Positions 8,077 to 18,570 of a stretch of DNA of 64,000 nt are shown here, one piece after another. The stretch is from CAWBFD01 sp963788115 (GTDB lineage: Bacteria; Actinomycetota; Thermoleophilia; Solirubrobacterales; 70-9). The stretch is taken from the NCBI GenBank assembly GCA_963788115.1, contig CAWBFD010000004.1:1240001-1304000 (forward strand). The letters are read 5' to 3'. Numbering within the stretch: position 1 is the first letter of the stretch; each line of letters begins with the position of its first letter. The notes under the pieces are model-generated. The model saw only the letters and a list, made by a program, of their open reading frames with translations. It did not search any database and was not told where the DNA came from. Both the position numbers and the translations under genes were made by a program.

Positions 8077-9102
8077 GTGCCCAACGAGATCCTCACCCGC
8101 GCGATCGACGCCGTCTGCAGCGGCGATCACCTGACCGCCGATCACACCTCGGCCGTGCTCGACGAGGTGATGGAGGGGCGTGCGGGCGAGATCCAGATCG
8201 GGGCCTTCCTGGTCGCCCTGCGCGCCAAGGGCGAGACGGTCGCCGAGCTGGTCGGGCTGGCGCGGACGATGCGGCGGCTGGCGGCGCCGGTCGAGACCCA
8301 GCGCGGCGACCTCGTCGACACGGCCGGAACCGGCGGCGGACCCTCCACGTTCAACATCTCGACCGCGGCGGCGCTGGTCGCCGCGGCCGCCGGCTGTGCG
8401 GTCGCGAAGCACGGCAACCGGTCGGCCACCAGCCACTCCGGGTCGGCCGACGTGCTCCAGGCGCTCGGGGTCGAGATCGAGCTCGACCCCGACGCGGTCG
8501 GGCGCTGCATCGACGAGATCGGGTTTGGGTTCATGTTCGCTCCCCGGCATCACGCGGCCACGAAGCACGTGGTGCCGGTGCGCAAGGAGCTGGCGGTACG
8601 CACGATCTTCAACTTCCTCGGACCGCTGACAAACCCGGCGGGCGCGCAGCGTCAGCTGCTCGGCGTCTCGGATCGCCGCTACCAGGAGACCATCGCGGAG
8701 GCGCTGCTCAGCCTCGGCTGCGAGCGAGCGATGGTCGTCTGCTGCGCCGACGGCGTCGACGAGATCGGCGTTCACGAGGAGACGCGGGTGATCGAGGTCG
8801 CCGACGGCGGCACCGAGGAGATCTACGTGCGCCCGGAGGACCACGGGATCGAGCGAGCCCCGCTGGAGGCGATCGCCGGCGGCAAGCCCCACGAGAACGC
8901 AGCGGTGCTCCTGGAGGTCTTCGAGGGAGCCACGGGCCCGGCGCAGGACGTCGTCGTCTTGAACGCTGGGGCCGCGATCCTGGTCGGAGGGGTTGCCGCT
9001 GATTTGAACGATGGGATCGCCCGCGCCCGAGACGCGATCGACTCCGGAGCCGCGCGGGATGTGGTCGCGCGACTCGTCGAGACCACGAACCGGCATCATT
9101 AG
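8077..9102 (+). CDS. trpD: Anthranilate phosphoribosyltransferase
   Basis: Transfers phosphoribose to anthranilate. 341 residues, GTG start. The PRPP loop DTAGTGGGPSTFNISTAAA and the anthranilate-side KHGNRSATSHSGSADVL are intact; FNFLGPLTNPAGA..QLLGV follows. It sits 33 bases after trpG and 6 bases before trpC, in the same transcript. Confidence 0.95.
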   Translation: MPNEILTRAIDAVCSGDHLTADHTSAVLDEVMEGRAGEIQIGAFLVALRAKGETVAELVGLARTMRRLAAPVETQRGDLVDTAGTGGGPSTFNISTAAALVAAAAGCAVAKHGNRSATSHSGSADVLQALGVEIELDPDAVGRCIDEIGFGFMFAPRHHAATKHVVPVRKELAVRTIFNFLGPLTNPAGAQRQLLGVSDRRYQETIAEALLSLGCERAMVVCCADGVDEIGVHEETRVIEVADGGTEEIYVRPEDHGIERAPLEAIAGGKPHENAAVLLEVFEGATGPAQDVVVLNAGAAILVGGVAADLNDGIARARDAIDSGAARDVVARLVETTNRHH

Positions 9103-9108
9103 CGTCGA

Positions 9109-9945
9109 ATGAACAGGCTCGATGACCTGGTCATGGCTGCCCGGCAGGGTGTGGAGCAGCGCCGCACGAGGATCCCGATCGAGGAGCTTCGCTCGCAGCT
9201 CGGGACTCGCGGCGGGGCTCGGCCGTTCAGCGAGGCGCTGGTAGGTCCCGGACTGTCGGTGATCGCGGAGTTCAAACGTCGCTCACCCAGCGCCGGAAGC
9301 CTCGGCAACGGCAGCGACGTGGCCGAGACCGTGACCGCGTACGAGCGCGGGGGGGCCGCGGCCATCTCGGTCCTCACGGACGAGCCCAACTTCGCGGGCT
9401 CGCTCGACGACCTGCGCGCGGCCCGGGCAGCGTCTGGGCTGCCGATCCTGCGCAAGGACTTCATCGTCGATCCCTACCAGTTGTACGAGGCGGCCATACA
9501 CGGGGCCGATGCGGTGTTGTTGATCGTGGCGGCCCTCGACGACGCCACCCTGACGCTGCTCCACGACGAGGCTCGCGCGCTCGACCTCGACTGCCTCGTC
9601 GAGATTCACTCCGACGACGAGCTCGAGCGTGCGCTCGCCGTCGACGCGGGAGTGCTGGGGATCAACAACCGGGACCTGGGAGATCTGAGCGTTGACGTCG
9701 AGCGGACGATGGAGCTGATCACGGACGTTCCCGCTGGGAAGACGGTGGTCTCGGAATCCGGGTATGAGCGTCGCGAGCAGCTCGAGGAGCTGGAGCGAAT
9801 CGGCGTCGACGCGGTGCTCGTGGGCGAGGCGCTGATGCGGGCGGAAGACCCGGAGGCAGCCGTCCGCGAGCTCGTTCTCGACGATGAGGCGACCCGTGAG
9901 CACTACCTCGAGCGGAGCGGCGACGAGCAGGCCCCGGGCGCGTAG
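9109..9945 (+). CDS. trpC: Indole-3-glycerol phosphate synthase
   Basis: Closes the indole ring from the TrpF product. 278 residues forming one TIM barrel. VIAEFKRRSPSAG, LRKDFIVDPYQLYEA, VEIHSDDELERAL, GINNRDL and SESGYERREQLEEL are the family motifs with the catalytic Lys and Glu positions. Not fused to TrpF, which lies beyond the HtrA gene. Confidence 0.95.
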   Translation: MNRLDDLVMAARQGVEQRRTRIPIEELRSQLGTRGGARPFSEALVGPGLSVIAEFKRRSPSAGSLGNGSDVAETVTAYERGGAAAISVLTDEPNFAGSLDDLRAARAASGLPILRKDFIVDPYQLYEAAIHGADAVLLIVAALDDATLTLLHDEARALDLDCLVEIHSDDELERALAVDAGVLGINNRDLGDLSVDVERTMELITDVPAGKTVVSESGYERREQLEELERIGVDAVLVGEALMRAEDPEAAVRELVLDDEATREHYLERSGDEQAPGA

Positions 9946-10003
9946 GTCTTAGCTCGCCCGTAGGTTCCCCTAAGCCCGCGTTTAGTGCCCCTGCGCATGA
10001 TGC

Positions 10004-11212
10004 GTGGCGATGCAGCGGGCCAGATCCCTGATCTCGACTTCCTTTGGCTCCGCCCTGGTCGGCGGGCTGGTCGTTGCTGTGGCCGGTTGGATCGCGATCG
10101 CAGCCGGATGGGTCGATGCCTCCGACGACGATGGCGCGAGCACGACCACCACGGTCTCGGCACTCGCTCAGCCCGCCGCCGACCAGGGTGACGGCGACGG
10201 CCTGAGCGTGAACGAGATCTATAAGCAGGACTCGCCCGGCGTCGCCTTCATCCAGGCGCAGTCGAATCCCGAGCCGACCTCGCCCTTCGACCCGTTCGGC
10301 GGGGGTGGCGGCGGCACCGCCACGGGCTCTGGCTTCGTGATCGATACCGAGGGGCACCTCCTCACCAACGCCCACGTGGTCAGCGGCGCCGACCGGATCC
10401 AGGTGACGCTGGGCGGGGATGAAGAGCCGATGGATGCCGAAGTGGTCGGCACGGATCCGTCCACAGACGTCGCGGTGCTCAAGGTGGACGCTCCGGCCGA
10501 TCAGCTTCACCCGCTTGAGTTGGGCGACTCCTCGGACCTGACGGTCGGCGACCCCGTGGTTGCGATCGGCAATCCGTTCGGCCTCGACCGCACGGCCACC
10601 GCCGGGATCGTCTCCGCCCTGCAGCGCGAGATCCGCGCTCCGAACGGGTTCACGATCCGCAACGTGATCCAGACCGACGCGCCGATCAACCCCGGGAACT
10701 CCGGCGGGCCTTTGATCGACGCGGACGGACGGGTGATCGGGATCAACTCGCAGATCGAGTCGCCGAACGGCGGCGGCAACGTCGGCATCGGTTTCGCCGT
10801 GCCTGTGAATACCGTCCGCGAGGTCACGCGGCAGCTGATCGACACCGGGGAGGTCCAGCACGCGTTCCTGGGGATCACCGGCGCCGACCTCACTGAGCGA
10901 ATCGTGGATGTGCTCAACCTCCCCGTGGATCGCGGGGCACTGGTTCAGAGCGTCGTCCCGGACAGCCCGGCGGACGACGCGGGCGTCGAGGCGGGGACCA
11001 CCAACATCACCATCGACGGGCAGCCGCTCCGCGTCGGCGGCGACGTGATCACGGCAATCGACGGCGAGCCCGTGACCGGCATGAGCGACGTGATCCGGGC
11101 CGTCGACACGCACCAGCCCGGCGACGAGCTGGAGCTCACGCTGCAGCGAGGCGGCGACGAGCGCACCGTCACGGTCACGCTCGCCGATCGCCCGGCGCAG
11201 GCCGGCGGCTAG
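10004..11212 (+). CDS. HtrA/DegP-type membrane-anchored serine protease with one PDZ domain
   Basis: 402 residues. A single N-terminal membrane segment (about 13-35, FGSALVGGLVVAVAGWIAIA) anchors it. The trypsin-like domain shows the full triad: His in LTNAHVV, Asp in STDVAVLKVD and Ser in PGNSGGPL. One PDZ domain occupies about 300-400. The substrate-side loop carries a Gly-rich stretch near 90-105. Extracytoplasmic protein quality control is the expected role. It interrupts the trp cluster between trpC and trpF. GTG 10004 is used; ATG 10010 is equally possible. Confidence 0.9.
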   Translation: MAMQRARSLISTSFGSALVGGLVVAVAGWIAIAAGWVDASDDDGASTTTTVSALAQPAADQGDGDGLSVNEIYKQDSPGVAFIQAQSNPEPTSPFDPFGGGGGGTATGSGFVIDTEGHLLTNAHVVSGADRIQVTLGGDEEPMDAEVVGTDPSTDVAVLKVDAPADQLHPLELGDSSDLTVGDPVVAIGNPFGLDRTATAGIVSALQREIRAPNGFTIRNVIQTDAPINPGNSGGPLIDADGRVIGINSQIESPNGGGNVGIGFAVPVNTVREVTRQLIDTGEVQHAFLGITGADLTERIVDVLNLPVDRGALVQSVVPDSPADDAGVEAGTTNITIDGQPLRVGGDVITAIDGEPVTGMSDVIRAVDTHQPGDELELTLQRGGDERTVTVTLADRPAQAGG

Positions 11213-11230
11213 CGCGCAGCGCCCCGCGGC

Positions 11231-11255
11231 CCGGCGCCTGCATGTCCGGTGCCGG
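11231..11255 (+). terminator. Possible terminator hairpin after the HtrA gene
   Basis: CCGGCGCC and GGTGCCGG (one mismatch) flank a 9-base loop between the HtrA stop and trpF. No T-run follows, so it would be a weak or factor-assisted terminator. Confidence 0.3.
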
Positions 11256-11279
11256 CACGACCCTGCCATCCTTGTGCCC

Positions 11280-11927
11280 ATGCGGGTGAAGTTCTGCGGC
11301 ATGACCAGGGTGGAGGACGCGCACGAGGCGGCGCGGCTCGGCGCCTGGGCGATCGGGCTCGTCCACCACGAGCCCAGCCCGCGCCGTTGCGATCCGGCCG
11401 TGGCGGCCGAGATCGGGGCGGCGCTCCGGCGCCGGCTCGAGGTGGTCGGCGTCTTCGTCAACTCGACCCTCGACGAGATCGCGCGCGCTGCCGAGGACGA
11501 GTCGTTGACGATGATCCAGCTCCACGGCGAAGAGGGGCCCGCGTTCTGCCAGGAGGCGGCGCGGCGCACCGGCTGCCGGGTGATCAAGGCGATCCGCGTG
11601 CGAAGCGGCGCCGACGTCCAGGCTGCGGCTGCCTACCACACCGACTTCCACCTGTTCGACGCTCACCGGGCCGAGCTCGCGGGGGGGACGGGTGAGACCT
11701 TCGACTGGAAGCTGATCGCGACCCGGCACTCGCAGGTGCCGGCGATCCTCTCAGGCGGTCTGCGGCCCGATAACGTCGGCGAGGGTATCGCCGTCGTGCG
11801 CCCGTACGCGGTCGACGTCGCCACCGGAGTCGAGGCCGCCCCGGGGATCAAGGACCACGGGCGGATGGCGGCCTTCTTCGAGGCGGCGCAGGCGGCCACC
11901 GCCGACCCCCGAGTGATCGCGGGATGA
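11280..11927 (+). CDS. trpF: Phosphoribosylanthranilate isomerase
   Basis: Isomerises phosphoribosylanthranilate. About 215 residues, TIM barrel. MRVKFCGMTRVEDA holds the catalytic Cys; QLHGEE, the later LSGGLRPDNVGEGI and the phosphate-binding end VDVATGVEAAPGIKD match. ATG 11280 is preferred over the in-frame GTG 11274. It overlaps trpB by 4 bases. Confidence 0.94.
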   Translation: MRVKFCGMTRVEDAHEAARLGAWAIGLVHHEPSPRRCDPAVAAEIGAALRRRLEVVGVFVNSTLDEIARAAEDESLTMIQLHGEEGPAFCQEAARRTGCRVIKAIRVRSGADVQAAAAYHTDFHLFDAHRAELAGGTGETFDWKLIATRHSQVPAILSGGLRPDNVGEGIAVVRPYAVDVATGVEAAPGIKDHGRMAAFFEAAQAATADPRVIAG

Positions 11928-13168
11928 ACCCTCCGGATCCAGCGGGGGCAGCCGGCGGCGCGGTCGCCGGCATCGAGGAGCGCTTCGGGCCCTACGGCGG
12001 ACGGTTCGTCCCCGAGGTCCTGATGGCCGCGCTCGACGAGCTCAGCACCGCGTGGGTGGAGGCCCGGGACGACGCCGCCTTCCGCGGCGACCTCGACGAC
12101 CTGCTCCGCGACTACGTCGGGCGCCCGACCCCCCTCTATCTGGCGCGGCGGCTCTCCGAGCGGGTCGGAAGGCGGGTCTACCTCAAGCGCGAGGACCTCG
12201 CGCACACAGGCGCCCACAAGATCAACAACGCCATCGGCCAGGCGCTCCTCGCCCGGCGCATGGGCAAGCGGCGGGTGATCGCCGAGACCGGCGCCGGTCA
12301 GCACGGGGTCGCCGCGGCGACCGCGTGCGCGCTGCTCGGCCTCGAGTGCGTGGTCTACATGGGCACCGAGGACATGCGGCGCCAGGCCCCGAACGTGGAG
12401 CGCATGCGCCTGCTGGGCGCCGAGGTGGCGCCGGTGGAGGCGGGTGCCCGGACGCTCAAGGAGGCGGTCAGCGCCGCGATCCGCGACTGGGTCACGAACG
12501 TCGCCACCACGCACTACGTGATCGGCTCGGTCGTCGGTCCGGCCCCGTACCCGGCCCTGGTCCGAGACCTCCAGCGAGTCATCGGGGATGAGGCCCGCGC
12601 GCAGGTGCTCGCGGTGGAGTCGGCGCTGCCGAGCCGGGTGATCGCCTGCGTCGGCGGCGGCTCGAACGCGATCGGCACGTTCTATGCGTTCCTCGACGAT
12701 CACGAGGTAGAGCTGGTGGGCGTGGAGGCCGGCGGCGAGGGGCTCGACGCCCGTCATGGCGCATCGCTCGTCGCCGGAAGCACCGGTGTGCTCCACGGCG
12801 CGCTCTCCTCGGTGCTGGCGGACGCCGAGGGCCAGATCCTGGAGGCGCATTCCATCTCGGCGGGCCTCGACTACCCGGGCGTCGGCCCCGAGCACGCATA
12901 TCTCCGCGACATCGGGCGTGCCCGCTATGAGGCCGTGACCGACGTCGACGCGATCGACGCATTCCGCGAGCTGGCCCGGCTGGAGGGCATCATCCCGGCG
13001 CTTGAGCCGGCCCACGCGATCGCGTGGCTTTTGGCGAATCCGCATCCCGCCACAGACCCGGCCGCAGCGGAGCATGCGGCCGGCTTTGATGTGGTGTGTC
13101 TCAGCGGGCGCGGCGACAAGGACCTGGCCGAGGTCGCCGGGCGGCTCGAGGGGTTGGGCGATGGCTGA
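11924..13168 (+). CDS. trpB: Tryptophan synthase beta chain
   Basis: PLP enzyme that joins indole and serine. 414 residues. FGPYGGRFVPEVLM begins the core; the PLP lysine lies in HTGAHKINNAIGQ, followed by AETGAGQHGVA, the phosphate loop GGGSNAIG, and SAGLDYPGVGPEH. ATG inside the trpF stop; its own stop overlaps trpA by 8 bases. Confidence 0.96.
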   Translation: MNPPDPAGAAGGAVAGIEERFGPYGGRFVPEVLMAALDELSTAWVEARDDAAFRGDLDDLLRDYVGRPTPLYLARRLSERVGRRVYLKREDLAHTGAHKINNAIGQALLARRMGKRRVIAETGAGQHGVAAATACALLGLECVVYMGTEDMRRQAPNVERMRLLGAEVAPVEAGARTLKEAVSAAIRDWVTNVATTHYVIGSVVGPAPYPALVRDLQRVIGDEARAQVLAVESALPSRVIACVGGGSNAIGTFYAFLDDHEVELVGVEAGGEGLDARHGASLVAGSTGVLHGALSSVLADAEGQILEAHSISAGLDYPGVGPEHAYLRDIGRARYEAVTDVDAIDAFRELARLEGIIPALEPAHAIAWLLANPHPATDPAAAEHAAGFDVVCLSGRGDKDLAEVAGRLEGLGDG

Positions 13169-13997
13169 GGTGGCGTCGGCGGCGGCGGTCGGCGCCGCGC
13201 GGATCGCGGCAGCGTTCGAGGCCGCCCGATCCGAGGGCCGCGCCGCGCTGATGCCGTACATGATGGGCGGCTTCCCCGACCGGGCCACGGCCGAGGCGGT
13301 GGCCGACGCCTACGCGGACGCCGGCGCGGACCTGGTCGAGCTGGGCGTCCCGTTCTCGGACCCCCTGGCCGACGGCCCGGTGATCCACGCGGCGGCGACG
13401 AGGGCCCTCGACGCGGGGGCCACGCTCGACTCCGTCCTGCGCCTCTGCGAGCGAATCGCCGCCCGCGTCCCGGTGGTGCCGATGGTCTACGCGAACATGG
13501 CCCTCGCGCGCGGTGCCTCGGGGACCGCAAAAGCGTTGGCGGACGCCGGCGCGTGCGGCGCCATCCTGCCCGACCTGCCGACCGAGGAGGCGGGGGAGAT
13601 CGGGGAGGCCCTGGGGGAGGCAGGGGTCGCGATCGTGCCGCTGGTCGCGCCGACGACGCCCCCCGAGCGCCGTCGGGCGATCTGCGAGCGTGCGGAGGGG
13701 TTCGTCTACTTGGTCTCCGATACGCGGGTGACCGGCGAGCGCGAGGCACTGCCGGCCGGGCTCTCCGAGCTGATCTTGGCGGTGCGGGAGACCTCGCCGG
13801 TTCCGGTCGCCGTCGGCTTCGGCATCGGCACTCCCCAGCAGGCGGCCGCGGTCGGCGCCGTCGCCGACGGGGTGATCGTCGGCAGTCGCCTCGTACGCGC
13901 GGTCGCCGAGGCGTCTGGACCTGCCGCTGCCGCTGCCGCGGTCACGGACTGGATCCGCCAGGCCCGCGCGGCACTCGCCGGCGATCGGGTCGGATAG
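13161..13997 (+). CDS. trpA: Tryptophan synthase alpha chain
   Basis: Splits indole-3-glycerol phosphate. About 278 residues. ALMPYMMGGFPD, VELGVPFSDPLADGPVIHAA with the catalytic Glu and Asp, ILPDLPTEEA and VGFGIGTPQQA are present. The start at ATG 13161 overlaps trpB and gives a normal N-terminus; the open frame reaches further upstream but is shadowed by trpB. Last trp gene of the cluster. Confidence 0.95.
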   Translation: MAEVASAAAVGAARIAAAFEAARSEGRAALMPYMMGGFPDRATAEAVADAYADAGADLVELGVPFSDPLADGPVIHAAATRALDAGATLDSVLRLCERIAARVPVVPMVYANMALARGASGTAKALADAGACGAILPDLPTEEAGEIGEALGEAGVAIVPLVAPTTPPERRRAICERAEGFVYLVSDTRVTGEREALPAGLSELILAVRETSPVPVAVGFGIGTPQQAAAVGAVADGVIVGSRLVRAVAEASGPAAAAAAVTDWIRQARAALAGDRVG

Positions 13998-14011
13998 GCT
14001 CCACCCCCCCG

Positions 14012-14173
14012 ATGCGGCTGCTGATCTTCTTCATCGTCGGCCTGGTGGCGATGATCGTCGCCTACGGCTTCGGCCTCGGAGGCGCCGTGGGCAGCCTCAT
14101 CTTCCTGTTCATCCTCTTCAACGGCGTCCTGGACCGCTGGGCCCAGCCGATGCTGGAGCGGCTGCGCGCGTAA
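14012..14173 (+). CDS. Small membrane protein of unknown function
   Basis: 53 residues with two hydrophobic stretches (LLIFFIVGLVAMIVAYGFGL and GSLIFLFILFNGVL) and a short basic C-terminus. ATG 14012 lies 14 bases after trpA, with no strong ribosome site. The family is not recognised. High hydrophobicity and the tight fit between trpA and pfkA argue that it is real. Confidence 0.6.
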   Translation: MRLLIFFIVGLVAMIVAYGFGLGGAVGSLIFLFILFNGVLDRWAQPMLERLRA

Positions 14174-14191
14174 CCCCAAGGCACCTGTGGG

Positions 14192-14197
14192 TATCTT
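14192..14197 (+). promoter_or_regulatory. Probable -10 box of the phosphofructokinase gene (leaderless)
   Basis: TATCTT is followed by 6 bases and then the GTG start. Confidence 0.4.
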
Positions 14198-14203
14198 GCG
14201 AGC

Positions 14204-15229
14204 GTGCGCGTCGGTGTGCTCACAGGTGGGGGAGACTGCCCTGGGCTGAACGCCGTGATCCGCGCGGTAGTCCGCAAGGGCGTCGGCGAGTACGGCCACG
14301 AGTTCGTCGGCTACCGCAACGGCTGGCGCGGCCCCATGGAGGGCGATAGCCGCCCCCTCGGAGTTCCCGAAGTGCGTGGGATCCTGCCGCGCGGCGGCAC
14401 GATCCTCGGCTCGTCTCGGACCAACCCGCTGAAGGAGGAGGGCGGCCTCGAGCGGATCGTTGCGACCCTCGAGCGCGACGCCGTCGACGGCCTGATCGCA
14501 ATCGGCGGGGAGGACACTCTGGGCGTTGCTGCGGAGCTCCAGGACGCGGGCGTCAGGCTCGTGGGCGTGCCGAAGACGATCGACAACGACCTCAACGCGA
14601 CCGACTACACGTTCGGCTTCGACACCGCGGTCAACATCGCCATGGCCTCGATCGATCGCCTGCACACGACGGCGGAGAGCCACAAACGCACGTTGATCGT
14701 GGAAGTGATGGGGCGGCACGCGGGTTGGATCGCGCTCCATGCGGGGCTGGCCGGTGGCGCCAACGTCATCCTCATCCCGGAGCACCCCTTCGATCTCGAT
14801 CGCGTCTGCGACTACATCCGGCGGCGCTTCGAGAGTCAGTACGCGCCGATAGTCGTCGTCTCCGAGGGCGCGGAGCCGATGGGCGGCATGCCGATCACGC
14901 AAGACGCGCCCGTCGACGCCTTCGGTCACGTCCGGCTTGGGGGCATCGGCCACTGGCTCGAGAGGGAGATCGAGCGCCAGACCGGCCACGACGCCCGGGC
15001 GACCGTGCTCGGCCACGTCCAGCGTGGCGGTACTCCCACCGCCTTCGATCGGGTCCTGGCGACCCGTTTCGGCCTGCACGCGATCGACGCCGCGCACGAG
15101 GGGCGGTGGGGAAAGATGGCATCCCTGCGCGCCACCGACATCGTCCTCGTGGATCTCGCCGAGGCGACCGCGGAGGTAAAGCTCGTGCCCGATTCGCTCT
15201 ACCGCGAGGCCGAAGTCTTCTTCGGGTAG
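14204..15229 (+). CDS. pfkA: 6-phosphofructokinase, residues suggest pyrophosphate dependence
   Basis: 341 residues, GTG start. GVLTGGGDCPGLNAVIR is the N-terminal nucleotide loop, TILGSSRTNP follows, and MGRHAGWIA is the sugar-phosphate site. Two positions that separate donor types read GGEDTLG (Asp rather than Gly) and PKTIDND (Lys rather than Gly). In characterised enzymes Asp and Lys at these sites go with pyrophosphate as phosphoryl donor, so this may be a reversible PPi-PFK as in Amycolatopsis. That is inference from residues. Confidence 0.9.
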   Translation: MRVGVLTGGGDCPGLNAVIRAVVRKGVGEYGHEFVGYRNGWRGPMEGDSRPLGVPEVRGILPRGGTILGSSRTNPLKEEGGLERIVATLERDAVDGLIAIGGEDTLGVAAELQDAGVRLVGVPKTIDNDLNATDYTFGFDTAVNIAMASIDRLHTTAESHKRTLIVEVMGRHAGWIALHAGLAGGANVILIPEHPFDLDRVCDYIRRRFESQYAPIVVVSEGAEPMGGMPITQDAPVDAFGHVRLGGIGHWLEREIERQTGHDARATVLGHVQRGGTPTAFDRVLATRFGLHAIDAAHEGRWGKMASLRATDIVLVDLAEATAEVKLVPDSLYREAEVFFG

Positions 15230-15250
15230 GCGGGTGGTGAGACCGCGCGA

Positions 15251-16162
15251 TCAGCGTCCCAGCAAATCGCGCAGCGCCGGCTCGAGCTCCGGGAACCGGA
15301 ACGCGTAACCGAGGTCGAGCGCCCGGCGCGGGACAACGCGGAGGCTGGCGACGATCGCGTTGGCGAGCTCCCCGCCGCGGAGCGCGGCGACCGCGGCCTT
15401 CGGCACCGGGGCCACCGCCGGGCGGCCGAGGACTCGCCCGAACGCGCGCGAGAACTCCCTGTTGGTGACCTGGTTCGGGGAGCTCGCGTTGAGCGAGCCA
15501 TCGACCGCATCGGTGTCGAGCGCCCAGAGGATCAGCCCGACCTCGTCGTCACGATGGATCCACGGCATGTACTGGCGACCCCCCGCGATCGGCCCGCCGA
15601 GCCCCAGCATGAACGGCAGGCGCAGCTGCTTCAAGAGGCCGGTCCCCGCGTCCAGCACGGGGGCGCTCCTGTACACGGCCACGCGAAGGCCCCCGCCCTC
15701 CGCCTCGCGCGCCGCCCCCTCCCACTCGGCGCAGAGCCGAGCCAGGAAGTCCGACCCGGGCGGGGTCGACTCGTCGACGATCGCATCCCCGCGGTCGCCG
15801 TAGTAGCCGACGGCGCACTGGCTCACCAGCACGCCCGGCCGGGGCTCGGCGGCGGCGATCCCGTCGACCAGGTTCTTCGTCGCCCGCACGCGGCTTGAGT
15901 GAATCCGCTGCTTGGCCGCCGGGGTGAGGCGCTGGTTGATCTCCTCGCCGACGACGTTGACGACCGCGTCGACGCCTTCGAAAGCGGCCGCCGGGGGGCG
16001 CTCGGTGGCGGGGTTCCACGCGTGCCAGGTGACCGCCGGGTTGGACCCGCGGGCCCGCTGCGGGTCGCGGCTGAGCCCCACCACCTCGTCGCCGCGGGTC
16101 AGCAGGGCGTCGCAGACCGAGCTGCCGATCATGCCGCTGGCGCCGGTGACGAGGACTCTCAT
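15251..16162 (-). CDS. TIGR01777 family epimerase-like protein (YfcH type)
   Basis: 303 residues. Extended short-chain dehydrogenase fold: the N-terminal VLVTGASGMIGSSVCDALL dinucleotide loop, VVNVVGEEINQRLTPAAKQ, SQCAVGYYGDRGD around the catalytic Tyr position, and the family-specific C-terminal part PWIHRDDEVGLILWAL..GSLNASSPNQVTNREF. Substrate unknown. Convergent with pfkA. It lies 13 bases downstream of the malic enzyme on the same strand and may share its transcript. Confidence 0.88.
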   Translation of the reverse strand: MRVLVTGASGMIGSSVCDALLTRGDEVVGLSRDPQRARGSNPAVTWHAWNPATERPPAAAFEGVDAVVNVVGEEINQRLTPAAKQRIHSSRVRATKNLVDGIAAAEPRPGVLVSQCAVGYYGDRGDAIVDESTPPGSDFLARLCAEWEGAAREAEGGGLRVAVYRSAPVLDAGTGLLKQLRLPFMLGLGGPIAGGRQYMPWIHRDDEVGLILWALDTDAVDGSLNASSPNQVTNREFSRAFGRVLGRPAVAPVPKAAVAALRGGELANAIVASLRVVPRRALDLGYAFRFPELEPALRDLLGR

Positions 16163-16175
16163 CGCTGCGTCCCCA

Positions 16176-17651
<1,476 letters not shown>

Positions 17652-17693
17652 GGGGGCCGAGAATCTACAGAGGCGGGGGCATGGATCGGCTCT

Positions 17694-17728
17694 GTCGACT
17701 TCCTACCGGTATGCGCGATGAAGTCGAC
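17694..17728. repeat. 5' terminal hairpin of DUF559 element B
   Basis: A 35-base hairpin with perfect 9-base arms GTCGACTTC and GAAGTCGAC around a 17-base loop. The ATG at 17711 is in the loop, position 18 of 35. It matches the downstream hairpin 18571-18605 at about 24 of 35 positions. Confidence 0.7.
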
Positions 17729-18565
17729 AAGCCAGACGTGATCGTCGCCCAGATCGCAGCCCGCCAACACGGTGTCGTCTCCACCGGCCAGCTGGCTCAG
17801 GCCGGGATCACTGGCAGCGGCATCACGCGCCGGCTGCGCTCAGGGCGACTTCACCGCGTTCATCGCGGTGTCTACGCCGTCGGCCATCCGTCGCTGAGCG
17901 CCGACGGTCGTCGGATCGCGGCCGTGCTCGCGGGTGGCCCGGGCGCTGTGCTCAGCCATCGCAGCGCCGCCGTGGCGTGGGAGTTGCTGGTCGCCGCGAG
18001 CGACGCGGAGGAGATCACAGTCCCCGGCACCAGTGGGCGGATCAGGAGACGGCATCGGCTGGTTGTCCACCGCTCGACAACCCTGTCGCCAGCGGTGATC
18101 ACGCGCCGCTGGGGGATCCCTCTGACGACCCCGGCTCGAACGTTGCTCGACCTTCGCCCCGTGCTGCCAATCCGTCAGTTCGAGCGCGCGCTGCGACAGG
18201 CGCAGATTCTGCGACTGGACGTCAGGGAGCTCGGTGAGCCCGATCCAACGCGCAGCGAGCTGGAGCGGCGGTTCCTCAACCTGTGCCGTCGACATGCGAT
18301 CCCGTTGCCCGAGGTCAACGTTCGTGTAGGCGGGTTCGAGGTCGACTTTCAGTGGCGCGACGCGAGATTGATCGTCGAAACGGATGGATTCCAGACCCAC
18401 GGCACCCGCTTCGCGTTTGAGGCCGACCGCGCCAGGGATGCACGACTGAAGGCGATTGGCTTCGAGGTGCTTCGGTTCACTTGGCGGCAGCTGACCCAGG
18501 ACGGGCCTGCAGTAGCCGAGACGGTTCGCGCAGTACGCGCCCGCCGCCTCCGAGCAAACCTCTAG
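17711..18565 (+). CDS. AbiEi-like winged-helix plus DUF559 (PD-(D/E)XK-type) protein, copy B
   Basis: About 284 residues; paralogue of the gene at 1592-2416 over its full length. N-terminal winged helix from ARQHGVVSTGQLAQAG to HRGVYAVGHP, a central region with TTPARTLLDLR, and C-terminal DUF559 with FEVDFQWRDARLIVETDG, H and DRARDARLKAIGFEVLRFTW. Relative to copy A the conserved DUF559 Glu before VDG is followed by Thr rather than Val; the acidic residues remain. ATG 17711 in the hairpin loop is preferred over the in-frame upstream start at 17681. No toxin partner is adjacent. Function unknown; nuclease activity is inferred from the fold. Confidence 0.8.
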   Translation: MRDEVDKPDVIVAQIAARQHGVVSTGQLAQAGITGSGITRRLRSGRLHRVHRGVYAVGHPSLSADGRRIAAVLAGGPGAVLSHRSAAVAWELLVAASDAEEITVPGTSGRIRRRHRLVVHRSTTLSPAVITRRWGIPLTTPARTLLDLRPVLPIRQFERALRQAQILRLDVRELGEPDPTRSELERRFLNLCRRHAIPLPEVNVRVGGFEVDFQWRDARLIVETDGFQTHGTRFAFEADRARDARLKAIGFEVLRFTWRQLTQDGPAVAETVRAVRARRLRANL

Positions 18566-18570
18566 GCCTT

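Noticed and set aside
7387..9099. A 570-residue open frame on the - strand opposite trpG and trpD
   Set aside because: High-GC shadow of well-supported genes; composition is His/Arg/Asp-rich and shows no family motif. The same applies to the - strand frames at 9719-11587 and 11663-13288 and the + strand frame at 61319-62905.
17681..17710. Upstream start for DUF559 copy B
   Set aside because: It would add ten residues encoded by the hairpin arm; the paralogue's preferred start is also at the loop ATG.
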